DNA of 64,000 nucleotides from Bostrychus sinensis (GCA_020698575.1 CM036252.1:7453178-7517177); one strand, 5' to 3'; counted from the stretch's first letter, positions 46,301 through 52,516 are shown. Notes: generated by a model from the letters alone, not told the origin. Made by a program: numbers and translations.

Positions 46301-46921
46301 TGAGGAATTAACATTATTTTACTTTTCCACATATTTACTGTAGTGTGGAGTTAAGGGCTAAACAAGAAAAAACAGTACATTGTGCAGCACATACGCAAGA
46401 AAAAAGTGATACAAGTAAGAGGGACCTGTGCCCCAGTAAAGCTTCATGTCTAGCAACACAACTGCCCCGCCTCATGCCAAAAGTAGCTGGGATTAGGCTC
46501 CCGTCACATACAACTCCTGAATAAATTAAAATAAGTGCTCTTTGTGTTGTTATGTTTCAGACACATTGAAAAGGCCATACAGAGGCTGAGCTTGTGCCAC
46601 ATGGACCACATGCGTCTGTACGACCCGAGCGGTGGCGTCGACAACCAGAAAAGACTCACCGGCATCGGCGGAGCTTCCTCCCTCTTCTCTGACTTCACCT
46701 GGGGAGTGGCAAATCGCAAAGCCAGCGTCCGAATCCCCGGCCACGTGAGTAAGTCCGGCTGTGGATACTTCGAAGACCGCCGCCCTGCCGCCAACTGCGA
46801 TCCCTACCTCGTCACGAAGCTCCTGGTCGAGACGTGTCTGTTAACTGAAGACCACAGGAAAAAATGGTTACATTACCAAGTGAATGCTGCATGTAAAGCA
46901 TTTATTTGGTTAGATGTTTGA
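22194..46921 (+). CDS. glul-like: Glutamine synthetase-like copy C (complete, altered tail)
   Basis: Six exons: 22194-22359, 34497-34646, 34891-35043, 38836-38957, 39714-39913, 46561-46921, total 1152 nt, 383 residues. All borders are GT/AG and all frames are open. Seen in order: N-terminal VTYVWIDQDG, PWFGMEQEY (Glu134/136 equivalents), WEFQVGPCEG (Glu196/203), GGHMNFS (His253), KRLTG (Arg299), WGVANRKASVRIP (Arg319/324), GYFEDRRPAANCDPY (Glu338, Arg340). Missing: the WNFDGSS loop with Asp63 and the FHETS flap with Glu305. Family knowledge: glutamine synthetase makes glutamine from glutamate, ammonia and ATP in cytosol or mitochondria as a decamer. Inference: without the ammonium-site acids the product is unlikely to be a normal glutamine synthetase. 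One extra A at the end replaces the last few residues with a longer tail. The 24.7-kb span is due to transposons. Confidence 0.85.
22700..22945 (+). repeat. tRNA-derived SINE
   Basis: A B-box-like GGCAGTTCGAGCCCCGC is followed by a body common in fish SINEs (CCTTGGGCAAGACTCTTCAC, CCAGGGCAGCTGTGGCTA) and the tail AAAGTGCTATATAAGACCAT. The 5' (A box) end is missing or diverged. Confidence 0.65.
22946..24550. other. Unassigned AT-rich sequence in intron 1 of copy C
   Basis: No coding exon or recognisable element; mostly AT-rich with a more GC-rich island at 23690-23920. Confidence 0.35.
24559..26021. mobile_element. Non-autonomous hAT element carrying a minisatellite
   Basis: The element starts CAGAGGTCGTTAAC and ends with the inverse-type GTTGGTGACCCCTG. 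It is flanked by an exact 8-bp target duplication ATGTAGGC (24551-24558 and 26022-26029), as expected for hAT. No transposase frame is present; the long frames in it come from the internal 37-bp tandem array. Confidence 0.85.
24930..25475 (+). repeat. 37-bp pyrimidine-rich minisatellite (about 15 copies)
   Basis: The unit is about CTCACCCCTCTCCTCTCGGT plus GTCCCTCTGTCCCACAG. Units alternate GTCCC and GTCTC, giving a 74-bp dimer, and a CTCACTCC variant occurs 148 bp apart (about 25171 and 25319), so a four-unit higher-order repeat is present. Every unit is a polypyrimidine tract ending in CCACAG, which has the form of a 3' splice site. Because 37 is not a multiple of 3 and the unit has no stop, all three forward frames are open. 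Confidence 0.9.
26030..26460. repeat. Cluster of TTACATTTGTGG repeats
   Basis: The 12-15 base motif TTATTACATTTGTGG and variants occur about eight times between 26138 and 26360, mainly in direct orientation, with one inverse CCCACAAACGTAATAAG near 26188. They probably represent the right end of the element that starts at 22390. Confidence 0.6.
26461..27141. other. Intron sequence with LINE tail and hAT-like end
   Basis: AAATTTCCCCTTGGGGACAA followed by TAAAGGTCTATCTATCT (26740-26780) is a typical 3' tail of a fish LINE or SINE. GGGGTGTAACGATACAC at about 27050 resembles a hAT terminal repeat. The element is cut by the MITE that starts at 27144. Confidence 0.5.
27569..30883 (+). mobile_element. 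Full-length RTE-type (Expander-like) LINE
   Basis: Both ends are fixed by a 14-bp target duplication TGACTGACTTATCT (27555-27568 and 30884-30897), and the undisturbed site is seen in MITE copy 2 near 50395-50420. The element is about 3.3 kb, has a GC-rich 5' leader, one long frame and a (GGAT)n tail typical of RTE-type fish LINEs. Confidence 0.9.
27991..30717 (+). CDS. LINE protein: AP endonuclease and reverse transcriptase
   Basis: The frame is open from upstream of 27991 (LALGTWNVTSLGG, the start of an AP-endonuclease domain); the first Met codon is not certain. Endonuclease landmarks: SAYGPNSSVEYSAF, LLGDFNAHVG, MIDFVVVSSD, STDHHLVVSW. Reverse transcriptase landmarks: NYRGITLLSLPGKVYSRVL, QCGFRPGRGTVDQL, CFVDLEKAFDCVPR, GLRQGCPLSPVLF, LLFADDVVLLAS (catalytic Asp pair) and EFKYLGVLFTSEG. 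Near 30605 about 45 bases are missing compared with the fragment at 2527-2905, which shifts the frame; it ends early at 30717 while the proper C-terminus (MPPGRLPGEVFRACPTGRRP) continues in another frame to 30859. The element is full length but probably disabled. Confidence 0.85.
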   Translation, partial: QKLALGTWNVTSLGGKEPEFVREVERYRLEIVGLTSTHSLGSGTQLLERGWTLFYSGVAHGERRRAGVGLLIAPQLSRHVLEFSPLNERVASLRLRVGDRSLTVVSAYGPNSSVEYSAFLESLGGVLESAPTGDSVILLGDFNAHVGSDSDTWRGVIGRNGLPDLNPSGVLLLDFCASHRLSITNTMFKHKGVHQCTWHQDTLGRRSMIDFVVVSSDLWPCVLDTRVKRGAELSTDHHLVVSWIRWQKRRPDRLGRPKRIVRVCWKHLAEPPVRGVFNSHLRESFNQISEEVGDIESEWTMFSTSIVNAAVRSCGRKVSGACRGSNPRTRWWTPEVRDAVRLKKESYRAWLACGTPEAADGYRQAKRAAARAVVEAKTRVWEEFREAMEEDYRSASKRFWQTIRRLRRGKQFFTNTVYSEGGELLTSTGDVVGRWKEYFEDLLNPTDTSSIEEAEVGDSEEDSSITQAEVSEVVKKLLGGKAPGVDEIRPEYLKSLDVVGLSWLTRLCNIAWRSGTVPLDWQTGVVVPLFKKGDWRVCSNYRGITLLSLPGKVYSRVLERRIRPIVEPRIQEEQCGFRPGRGTVDQLYTLYRVLEGSWEFAQPVHMCFVDLEKAFDCVPRSVLWGVLWEYGVRGPLLRAVRSLYDQSRSLVRIAGCKSDLFPVHVGLRQGCPLSPVLFIIFMDRISRCSQGPEGVRFGDHRISSLLFADDVVLLASSNQDLQRALGRFAAECEAAGMRISTSKSEAMVLDRKRVACPLQVGGEFLPQVEEFKYLGVLFTSEGRMEREIDRQIGAASAVMQSLYRSVVVKKEVSRKAKLSIYRSIYVPTLTYGHELWVMTERTRSRIQAAEMSFLRRVAGCSLRDRVRSSEYREKPAEVARASVPDASWTPPWGGVPGMSHRKEAPGKT
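31340..31630 (+). repeat. tRNA-derived SINE (V-SINE-like)
   Basis: It begins GGGAGCACGGTGGCAGGACA and has a B box GTGGGTTCAATACCC, a conserved centre and the tail GGCCCAAAGTTACTGGG to AATGAATG. The tail is shared with intron 1 of copy B, where the head is missing. Confidence 0.7.
32719..34320 (-). mobile_element. Complete Tc1-like transposon
   Basis: The 1602-bp element has inverted repeats of about 200 bp starting CAGTGGGGCAAAAAAG at both ends, nearly identical between arms, with TA at 32717-32718 and 34321-34322. It carries one uninterrupted transposase gene on the minus strand. The near identity of its arms points to recent insertion. Confidence 0.95.
32943..33965 (-). CDS. Tc1-like transposase, intact, 340 aa
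   Basis: It catalyses cut-and-paste transposition at TA sites. The N-terminus (MAKTKELSKDTRNKIVDLHQ, then KSTVGAIIRKWK) is a helix-turn-helix paired-like DNA-binding region, followed by a second DNA-binding part with SNTLRRQGLKS. The catalytic DD34E triad is visible: VIWSDETKIE (about residue 155), QHDNDPKHTA and LNPIENLW, with 34 residues between the last Asp and Glu. GGGNIMLWGCFSAKGPG is the glycine-rich box. Length is the family norm (about 340). The frame has no stop or shift, so it could be active. It lies antisense to the host gene in its first intron. Confidence 0.95.
   Translation of the reverse strand: MAKTKELSKDTRNKIVDLHQAGKSESAIGKQLGVKKSTVGAIIRKWKTYKTTDNLPRSGAHCKISPRGVKMITRTVSKNPRTTRGDLVNDLQRAGTKVTKATISNTLRRQGLKSCSARRVPLLKPVHVQVRLKFAREHLDDPEEDWENVIWSDETKIELFGKNSTRRVWRRKNAELHPKNTIPTVKHGGGNIMLWGCFSAKGPGRLIRVKERMNGAMYHQILSENLLPSARTLKMKRGWVFQHDNDPKHTARVTKEWLRKKHFKVLEWPSQSPDLNPIENLWRELKVRVAQRQPQNITALEESCMEEWAKIPATVCENLVKTYRKRLTSVIANKGYITKY
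34497..34646 (+). CDS. glul-like: Copy C coding exon 2
   Basis: Encodes DIPEWYGTYSDNERVGEATL, VPVAMFQDPF and NKLVLCEARDSANNPL. DIPEW matches the LPEW of ordinary glutamine synthetase better than DIPVW of copy B, so the Val in B is probably a later change. Confidence 0.9.
   Translation: MSQSGTAHILTMKGWEKLLWFLLPCFKTRSPWAPTNWSCVRLGTVQITL
34647..34890. other. Intron 2 of copy C
   Basis: The 244-base intron is nearly identical to intron 2 of copy B (8852-9095), and both contain a short antisense SINE-like piece (GGGGCAGGACATGCAGACTC or variant). Confidence 0.8.
34891..35043 (+). CDS. glul-like: Copy C coding exon 3
   Basis: Encodes GNHRSECAQAMEAVKDLK and PWFGMEQEYILFG, then FGRPTKQSFGDISH. The last dozen codons differ from copy B (FGQPATQRCGDISH), while the rest is identical. 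Confidence 0.9.
35541..35840 (+). repeat. V-SINE-like repeat, 5'-truncated
   Basis: The body GTGTGGAGTTTGCATGTTCT, CTCCAGGTGCTCCGGTTTCC and the tail AAATGCAAAGAATGAATTTC then GATCAATAAATAAATAG are typical of fish tRNA-derived SINEs. The same family lies antisense at 50767-50937. Confidence 0.75.
36075..36755 (+). repeat. Dispersed 0.65-kb repeat, copy 1
   Basis: The segment from CTAAACTCTCAGTGAC to TTTTGGTCACGTGTCTG is about 90% identical by eye to 58570-59215. Near its end both have CAATATGGCGGCGGGG and a CACGTG box. No coding frame and no clear terminal repeats were found. Confidence 0.75.
37026..37560 (+). mobile_element. hAT-like element fragment
   Basis: TAGGGTTGCAAAGGGG followed by AAGTTAAGCTTGGAATTTTC and GAAACCATATATAAAT matches the terminal sequence at 63446-63540. 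No transposase frame follows, so this is a fragment or a non-autonomous copy; the other end was not found. Confidence 0.6.
37646..38658 (+). repeat. 19-bp minisatellite, about 53 copies
   Basis: The unit is GTTACTACATGTACCRCAK with variants CGCAG, CACAG, CGCAT, CACAT, TGCAG and CGCCG at the end. As 19 is not a multiple of 3 and no frame of the unit has a stop, all three forward frames stay open for more than 1 kb and give the same 19-residue periodic peptide. It sits in intron 3 of copy C and is absent from copy B. Confidence 0.95.
38836..38957 (+). CDS. glul-like: Copy C coding exon 4
   Basis: Encodes ASAAVGLTKVFGRDVCTSHC then NACLYAGLEIFGTTGEAVRSK. The last codon before the donor is AAG rather than CAG, giving Lys in place of the usual Gln before WEFQ. 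Confidence 0.9.
38958..39713. other. Intron 4 of copy C
   Basis: The 756-base intron includes the shared antisense SINE head (39509-39556, internally deleted) and the empty site for the Harbinger-like MITE found in copy B. No gene. Confidence 0.75.
39714..39913 (+). CDS. glul-like: Copy C coding exon 5
   Basis: Encodes WEFQVGPCEG to GGHMNFSTQDMRSEGGI with DTVYASGGH before the conserved His. All metal and substrate residues of this segment are kept. Confidence 0.9.
40260..42858 (-). mobile_element. Complete autonomous-looking hAT transposon
   Basis: The 2599-bp element starts TAAGGGTGCTCCGATC and ends with the exact inverse GATCGGAGCACCCTTA. It has an 8-bp target duplication CCTAAAAT (40252-40259 and 42859-42866). 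The intact target (AGCCTAAAATGCACTATTT) is visible in introns 5 of copies A (about 2338) and B (about 15846). Subterminal regions are rich in CCGATCA-type repeats, probably transposase-binding sites. Confidence 0.95.
40784..42702 (-). CDS. hAT transposase, two exons, 613 aa
   Basis: Exon 1 is 42702-41351 and exon 2 is 41273-40784, separated by a 77-base intron with GTAAAA and TTAAAG borders; the join gives 1842 nt in frame with no stop (..AVLDPR then YKDRYFPEAL..). The N-terminus has a BED zinc finger (ICSICDKN, then NLIRHLKASHG). RNase H-like landmarks include SFTSDIWTSS, HVILRDNARNMEKA, and SIDSERLFSTAGNI with the likely catalytic Glu; the C-terminus KMSSQNAEMLIFLKKNL is the hAT dimerisation region. 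The protein resembles ZBED-type hAT transposases. The element still has its terminal repeats, so this is a transposon gene and not a domesticated one. It is antisense to the host gene. Confidence 0.93.
43260..43840 (+). pseudogene. Tc1-like (Sleeping Beauty-type) transposase remnant
   Basis: Pieces read LIPTVKSGRGSIMD, GCFGASGPRR, LKLNKGWAMQQDTDTKHRSK and LEWPSQSPDLSASEMLWHDL. Stops and shifts occur before and within, and the usual NPIE motif is SASE. The matching 3' end (CACATACTTTTTCTTGCAAC, about 46197-46217) lies 2.3 kb downstream, beyond later insertions. Confidence 0.8.
43992..46108. mobile_element. hAT-like element inserted in the Tc1 remnant
   Basis: The left end GGTGCCGTTTAGACAACAAT and right end CATGTAAACAGGCCCT look like diverged inverted repeats of a family with GGGCCTGTTTACA ends. 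The Tc1 3' region (GACTTAGATGAAGATCAGAT) resumes straight after it. I could not settle the target duplication, so the ends are approximate. Inside are a LINE fragment and a repeat at 45275-45430 (AAGTTTATTGTCACATGCAC). Confidence 0.5.
44418..44945 (+). mobile_element. LINE reverse transcriptase C-terminal fragment
   Basis: An open frame of 175 codons reads LSTEAAKSFLNPTILSHLSY, CITSWSQTNKTNLKPLESIY, HHCNILDKYNMLNFDNF and IFKIVHNLAPPTLKEFI. It is the thumb and C-terminal part of a LINE polymerase, the same family as the antisense pieces at 11944-14160. The catalytic palm is missing. Confidence 0.75.
46561..46921 (+). CDS. glul-like: Copy C last coding exon (6)
   Basis: Encodes HIEKAIQRLSLCHMDH to CLLTEDHRK. 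Relative to copy A there is one extra A in a run of A's near 46860, so the end reads KWLHYQVNAACKAFIWLDV and stop instead of NGYISE and stop. Residues with known catalytic roles lie upstream and are unaffected. Confidence 0.85.
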
Positions 46922-49456
46922 TAACGAGCCTCCAATACATCTAATAATAATACATACTCTGCCTTTTATACCTACACGACTTACTGCAGTGTTACCAGTT
47001 AACATAATTAGTGGCAAAATGCTCCTTTCCAGCCTTTTATTGATCTGTCCTGATATTTTGAAGCCGTGTTGGCTGCCATCAAATAAAAAATTAGCTATTA
47101 TTTTTCATGAAGTAAAATATCTCAGTTTCAACACCTGAAACGTTGTTTGTGTTTGAGTTTAAATACATTTTCATTGAATTGTAAAATAATGTATGAAATA
47201 TTTGGCAAAGAAATTAAAATATAAACAGAACATACATTCACCCGAAAGTCTTTTAAATTTCTTGGCTTGTTCCTAAAAAAAAAAAAAAAATAAGTATAGC
47301 CCGCATAGCTCAGTTGGTACCTGCATTTTGTCCAGAAGGTTGGCTCACCAGTGTACTCCTGTCACTGCCTGTTACCGCCGGTCCCAAGCCTGGATAAATA
47401 TAGAGGGTGAAGGGTAGGAAGGCAGAAGGAAAAAACAATTGCTAGTTCTGTTGTAGGCAAGATTTTAAATTTAGCCCCACTAGCGCCACCACCACTAAAA
47501 GGCTACATTTGATTAGCCTGTACTAAACATTAACTTCTTGTTTTTGCCACTCCCTGAATTATGCCCGATATATTTTTATAGGCTAGTACAATATAAGGCT
47601 TGGGGGTCTGGGACTCCTCCCCCAGGAAAATTTGAACAAAACAGATATACTTGTTATTGTTATTTGAGGCATTTTAGATGAACATGTGATTTTCAGCAGC
47701 TACTACACAGTAGTACAAAAAAGGAAAACAAAAATGATTTTATTTTTCTTAAAGTTTCAAGACAAAACGTTGTTTCTTAAACAACTCACATTTTAAACAT
47801 GAGCTGCTTATATCTTCACAGACCAGAGCATAGTTGGATTTAACTTTAGTTTTTTTATATTTTACACGTTACGTATTGTATTGAAATCGTCTGTTAGTGG
47901 TTCTCCAGTGGAGCCCCCAGCTCTGCTCCGCCCCTGCAGCACAGGCTCACAGACTCCAATCTCACTGAGCTGTAGCTCTGAAAATCACTAAAGCCTACAA
48001 AAGCTTCAGACAGGGCATCTGGACTGACGTTTTATGTTGCTTTTATAATAACACAGCTAAATTATTGTTAGAAAGGCATTGCGCACAGCCACGGTGCACT
48101 TCAGATCGCCTCTTTCATTACTCTGTGTATTATTTCACGAGTAGTTTATGATTGTATCTCCATGAGTAAAAGGTTGACTGTCATCAAACAAAAAGCTTGA
48201 CAAAAGTAGAACACATTTATGGACTCAGAACTCTCCCCAGTGTCCATAATTTATAGAACTGTACTGTTATTGATCAGTAGGCTCTGCCTTTGACTGCTCA
48301 CTTCTACTTCTCATAGCTGCTTTGGTAGTCATAAGAAGTAATTATCTCTTTTTATTTTTCAAATAAACCATAATTGCCAATACTTGATAATACAACTGTG
48401 TGTTAATTATACACACATATTTAATAGGAATGAACAAATGTATTAAATGTGTTAACTTGCCCAGTCCTAATATTTAAATATTTCATTTATGGCAGACGCT
48501 GTTCACATTGAAAAACTCATTATTGTGAAACTCTGACCATACCTGAATTTGGGAAATATGCTAACAAGAAGCTAATGATACATGAGTAAATGAACCAAGA
48601 ACAGAGTTTGACTAATGTAATGTGAATAAAAAATAAGACATGCAAAAACTTCACAGTCCAGTCCTATCCACGACTACTACGTCTATGATCTCTACAAACA
48701 AACAGCAATGCAGAGAAACACTAAAGAGGTATCTGTATGGTTAAATATACTTTTTAAATTTTGCTTTAAATAATTGTGTGGAAATTGTACTTTTAACATT
48801 TGACAGAGTAATGTTTATTGGTGATTAGACTCTCAGAGCAGTGGTGAGGACCCCAAACGTGTGTCGCAGGGAGGTTAAACACAGTTTCAATGTTCATTTT
48901 ATTTTAGTCCTAAATATAATTTTGATGTCATGAAGCAGACGGAGCAGATTTTAAAATGCATGTGTTGGGATAGGGCTGGGTACTGGCTTTGTACAGAATC
49001 TCGCCTTTTTTCCCCTCCTATGATATTGAATTTTCCACACACCGTGATTTGTTTGTTTTGCTCCAGTACAATCCATGAGAACTATATCTCTGACTGCGGG
49101 TTTAATTTTGACTCCATTTTATATTGTATTTGGATTGTTTGTTTGCAAAGACAACATAAATCTCTAAAGGTTAAATACTGAATAAACATGTTAGCACTGA
49201 ATGCACTGAATGTGATAAACTGTCAACCATCATGTAAGTGATACATGTTCATCTTTTTCCACTTTTTCCCGTTAGGGGTCGCGGGTACTGGAGCCTATCC
49301 CAGTAACTTTGGGCCTTAGGCGGGGTACACCCAGGACAGGGGCCAGCTAGTCTAAGGGCTGACAAAGATACACACACAGGCAGACAATCTTTCACTCACA
49401 CATTCATCCACTAGGGGGTGATTTAGAGTCAACAGTTCTCCTAACACATGCGTGTA
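46922..49456. other. Region downstream of copy C
   Basis: The first about 430 bases match the 3' flanks of A and B. At 47297-47340 a tRNA-like SINE head (CCCGCATAGCTCAGTTGGTA) is preceded by a poly-A run. The segment 47400-49260 is AT-rich with no gene. At 49270-49420 an antisense SINE tail (AGCCTATCCCAGTAACTTTG, CGGGGTACACCCAGGACAGG) is recognisable. Confidence 0.5.
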
Positions 49457-50569
49457 CCGTATTTTCCGCACTATAAGGCGCACCTAAAAGCCTTTAATTT
49501 TCTCAAAAACCGACAGTGCGCCTTATAATCCGATGCGCCTTATATATGGATCAATGTTGGTTAATTATGGCTACCGTATTCAGGGGGCGTCGCCGTAGTG
49601 ACAGCGGTAAAAACGGTAAAGGGGAATTCCAGTCCCAGCTGTTCATGTGTGCCATAGGCGTGTTTATGGATCCTGCCGCAAAAGAACAAGGAGGCGCGGC
49701 CTTTGCTCCATCTCAGTAGAAGAGTTGCGACATTGAAGGGACAGAAAACTGAGCGCTCGAACGCTGTTCATGTAGCTTTGAACTGTGACAAATGGAGTTG
49801 GAAATACATTAGCTGTGTCCCAATTCAACGGCTGCAGCCTTCGTCGGCTACATTTGAAGGCTGATTACGTCACAGTCGGCGCGACAGGGGTGTCCCAATT
49901 CGAAGGCTACTTCAAATGCAGCCCACGAATGCGGCCTTCCTTTCCCGCTGAACGAAGGCTGCATCGGGTGCATCCTTCGCGGCCCAACATATCCCATGAT
50001 TCACTGCGCGCTAATTGTCTGATGTTCGAAGATGGCAGAGGCGGAGAGAGCTGCTCAAACTCCTCCAGGAGTAAATTAAACAAAATAAAAAATTAAATAA
50101 GTATAATTTCTGGCTCCATTTCTGCTCATGTGACTAATGAATAAAGTGAATTAGCGAGCAGCTGCGGTCCTGGTTGCTAGGCGACAGCCGCGCAAACGTG
50201 AGAGGAGGAGCAGCTGTTGACGTACGCTCCATGGACCGGAACGTCCCATTTCGGCTCGGCCTTTGCGGTCCACGAAGGCCACAAGAAGGAGTAGCCTCTG
50301 TGGACCGCGACCTTCAAGGCTGCAGCCGTTGAATTGGGACACAGCTATTGTTTTCAACGAGGGACTTGTAAGCTGGTTTGTATTCTATTAATAAAGTTTG
50401 ACTGACTGACTTCTCTGACTGTTTTATTGACATTCCCTTTAGCGCAGCTCCATCTAGTGGATGCGCCTTATAATGCGGTGCGCCCTATATATGAAAACAG
50501 TTTTAAAATAGGCCTCTAATTGAAGGTGCGCCTTATAATCCGATGCGCCTTATAGTCCGGAAAATACGG
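49457..50569. mobile_element. TA-flanked MITE copy 2
   Basis: The ends CCGTATTTTCCG and CGGAAAATACGG are exact inverses, flanked by TA on both sides. Subterminal TATAAGGCGCAC-type motifs repeat several times at both ends. The two copies share an internal 570-base core (GGGGCGTCGCCGTAGTGACA and so on). A PIF/Harbinger-like element interrupts it at 49811. Confidence 0.9.
49811..50346. mobile_element. PIF/Harbinger-like MITE nested in the TA-flanked MITE
   Basis: Terminal inverted repeats are exact over 31 bases (AGCTGTGTCCCAATTCAACG onward). It is flanked by ATT at 49808-49810 and 50347-50349; MITE copy 1 shows the empty site (ATACATTGTTTTCAACG near 27491). The 3-bp duplication suggests PIF/Harbinger. 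GCAGCC and CTTCG motifs are repeated inside. No transposase. Confidence 0.88.
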
Positions 50570-50659
50570 TATTTAGAGAGAGAGAGAACCCACAGCGACA
50601 AATGGAGGACATGCAGGCTCTACGTGTCTGCCGGCCCGAAAATCAAACCCACGACTTGT

Positions 50660-50940
50660 GATAGAATGTTTTTTTTTTATTATTATTTAACCTTTATTTA
50701 ACCAGGAAAGTCCCACTGAGATTCAGAATCTCATTTACAGGGGAGTCCTGACCCCATGGGGGACCTATTGTACATGTTTTTTTGGTGGTAGGGGAAACCG
50801 GAGCACCCAGAGGAAACCTACAGACACAGGGAGAACATGCAAACTCCACACAGAGAGGCCCCACGCGGTCCAGGAATCAAACCCGGGAGCTTCTTGCTTT
50901 GAGGCAGGAGTACTAACCACTATACCACCATGCTGCCAAT
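50660..50940 (-). repeat. Antisense V-SINE-like repeat and LINE-type tail
   Basis: Read on the minus strand, 50937-50767 has an A-box-like TGGTATAGTGG and a B box GGGTTTGATTCC, then GTGTGGAGTTTGCATGTTCT and GGGTGCTCCGGTTTCCCC. The adjoining 50680-50760 (CCTTTATTTAACCAGGAAAG) is another widespread fish repeat. Confidence 0.75.
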
Positions 50941-51531
50941 ATTGGCTTCTACAGGATTTATACACTTTTTTTAACCAAGAATTTTTCATGACTTCCATGA
51001 CTTTTTCAAAACTTCTGACTAAATTTTCAAATGGCTTATGATAGAGTTTTCAAAATGTCCAGCGTGGTAGATTTGAAAAATACTTCTGCTGCAATTTCAT
51101 TTGTTAAAATTGAAAATTAGTCACTTGAAGAAAAAACTTGGCACTTTGTTTTAAAGCACTGTAACTAACTAGTAGTGGCCGAATGTTACACACTGTTTCA
51201 AGCTCCAATGCATTTTAAAATTCCATGACTTTTCCAGGTTTTCCATGACTGTACAAAGCCTGCTTGTAAATATATTAGCACATTTAAACAATATAAGGAT
51301 TCATTGGACTATTTTCTTGTTCTATTAAGAAACATATAACGTGATACAGACAAAATTATTTTTACTCACTGTTATCTACAACCAAATACAAATAATCCTT
51401 GTAAACATGAAAAGACTGAGACAAGAGGGAATAACCAATTCATACACTGACTTAAATGCAACAGATACGTATACTAAGATATAAAAATGTATTGTGCTTT
51501 TAAACCAACCTAAAAAGAGTTTTCATTTCAG
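50941..51531. other. Intergenic or 5' region of the GPCR-like gene
   Basis: AT-rich, no recognised element. The last bases before the ATG, TTTTCATTTCAG, have the form of a splice acceptor, so a 5'-UTR exon probably lies upstream. Confidence 0.45.
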
Positions 51532-52416
51532 ATGGATTCATCAGCCAACTTCTTCAACTTCTTTGGCCGTCCACAAAACGACTCTTGTAACATTTTTCTA
51601 CGAAACGCCATCTTCACGAGCTGGTTCTGCGCGTACCTCCTCATGCTGCCCGTTTTCCTGTCCGTCCTCGTCATCAGCTTCAAAAAATGGATGAAACCAC
51701 GCTCTGAAAAACTTAGCCACTCGGACGTCTTCACCTTCCACATTACCCTGATGGAGATGACGGCAACGGTGGGCGCTTGCCTGAGCTGCGGCGGAGTTTT
51801 TGCCAACGTCGGCGTTTTGCAGAAAGTGGGGATAAGCCTGCTGAATTTGATTGTGGTCGGACAGATGTTCTTCCACTGCCTCACCTGTGCGGAGCGCTAC
51901 CTGGCCGTGGTTCACCCAATCACCTACCTGCATTTGAAGAAGACGGGCAGAGTCACGATCAGGAACGTGAGCATTATCGTCACGTGGCTGTTTAGCACTG
52001 GGCATGCTCTACTCAAGGACTTTGTTCAGCTGAGTTTACTTCATTTAGTCACTGGTTGCATCTTTTCATCGTGCGCCTTACTGATTATAATTTTCTGTAG
52101 CGTCTCTGTCCTCTGTGTTCTGATTCGTCCCGGGCCGGGGGGAGGGGGCAGGGGCAGGAAGACGATTAATCAATCCAAACAGACGGCTTTCAACACCATA
52201 ATGGCCATTCTGGGAGTGCTGTTGTTGAGGTTCACTGTGGTGGCGGGCTACTATATTGTGTCTCTGACAAAAGCTTGGAATATTGATATCTGTGTGATAT
52301 CCGTGTCTTTAGTTTGGTTTGAGTTACCGAGCAGTCTGGTGTTACCGCTGCTGTTTCTGCATCGAGAGGGAAAACTGCAATGTGTTAAGATGATGGGAGG
52401 TCAAAATAACGCCTAA
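51532..52416 (+). CDS. Divergent class A GPCR-like protein, 294 aa
   Basis: A single open frame without introns in the coding part. It has a short N-terminus with an N-glycosylation site (NDS, residues 16-18) and seven hydrophobic segments at about 30-50, 66-88, 100-122, 146-165, 174-198, 221-243 and 253-277. TM3 ends ERYLAVVHP (residues 121-129), the class A E/DRY motif, which identifies the family. The third loop is short and Gly/Arg-rich (GPGGGGRGRK). TM7 has ELPSSLVLPLLF instead of NPxxY, so signalling may be atypical. A TTTCAG directly before the ATG suggests the start is at an exon boundary. I recognise the style of teleost-specific, lineage-expanded orphan receptors but cannot name an orthologue. 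Confidence 0.8.
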   Translation: MDSSANFFNFFGRPQNDSCNIFLRNAIFTSWFCAYLLMLPVFLSVLVISFKKWMKPRSEKLSHSDVFTFHITLMEMTATVGACLSCGGVFANVGVLQKVGISLLNLIVVGQMFFHCLTCAERYLAVVHPITYLHLKKTGRVTIRNVSIIVTWLFSTGHALLKDFVQLSLLHLVTGCIFSSCALLIIIFCSVSVLCVLIRPGPGGGGRGRKTINQSKQTAFNTIMAILGVLLLRFTVVAGYYIVSLTKAWNIDICVISVSLVWFELPSSLVLPLLFLHREGKLQCVKMMGGQNNA

Positions 52417-52516
52417 TCCTGCTACCCGTGTCAGCAGTTGGTGCGATTCAGAGGTACGCTTCACCTGTACATGTGTTCCTGTGGGCACTCGTGTGTCTTT
52501 GGACATTTAGAGACAC

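Larger units (their letters stand above)
39914..46560. other. Intron 5 of copy C
   Basis: The 6.6-kb intron shares its two ends with copies A and B. It holds a complete hAT, then a nest made of a Tc1 remnant, a hAT-like element and a LINE fragment. Confidence 0.75.

Noticed and set aside
47297..47345. tRNA gene (GCTCAGTTGGTA)
   Set aside because: Only the A-box half is tRNA-like, and related SINE sequence is found after copies A and B.
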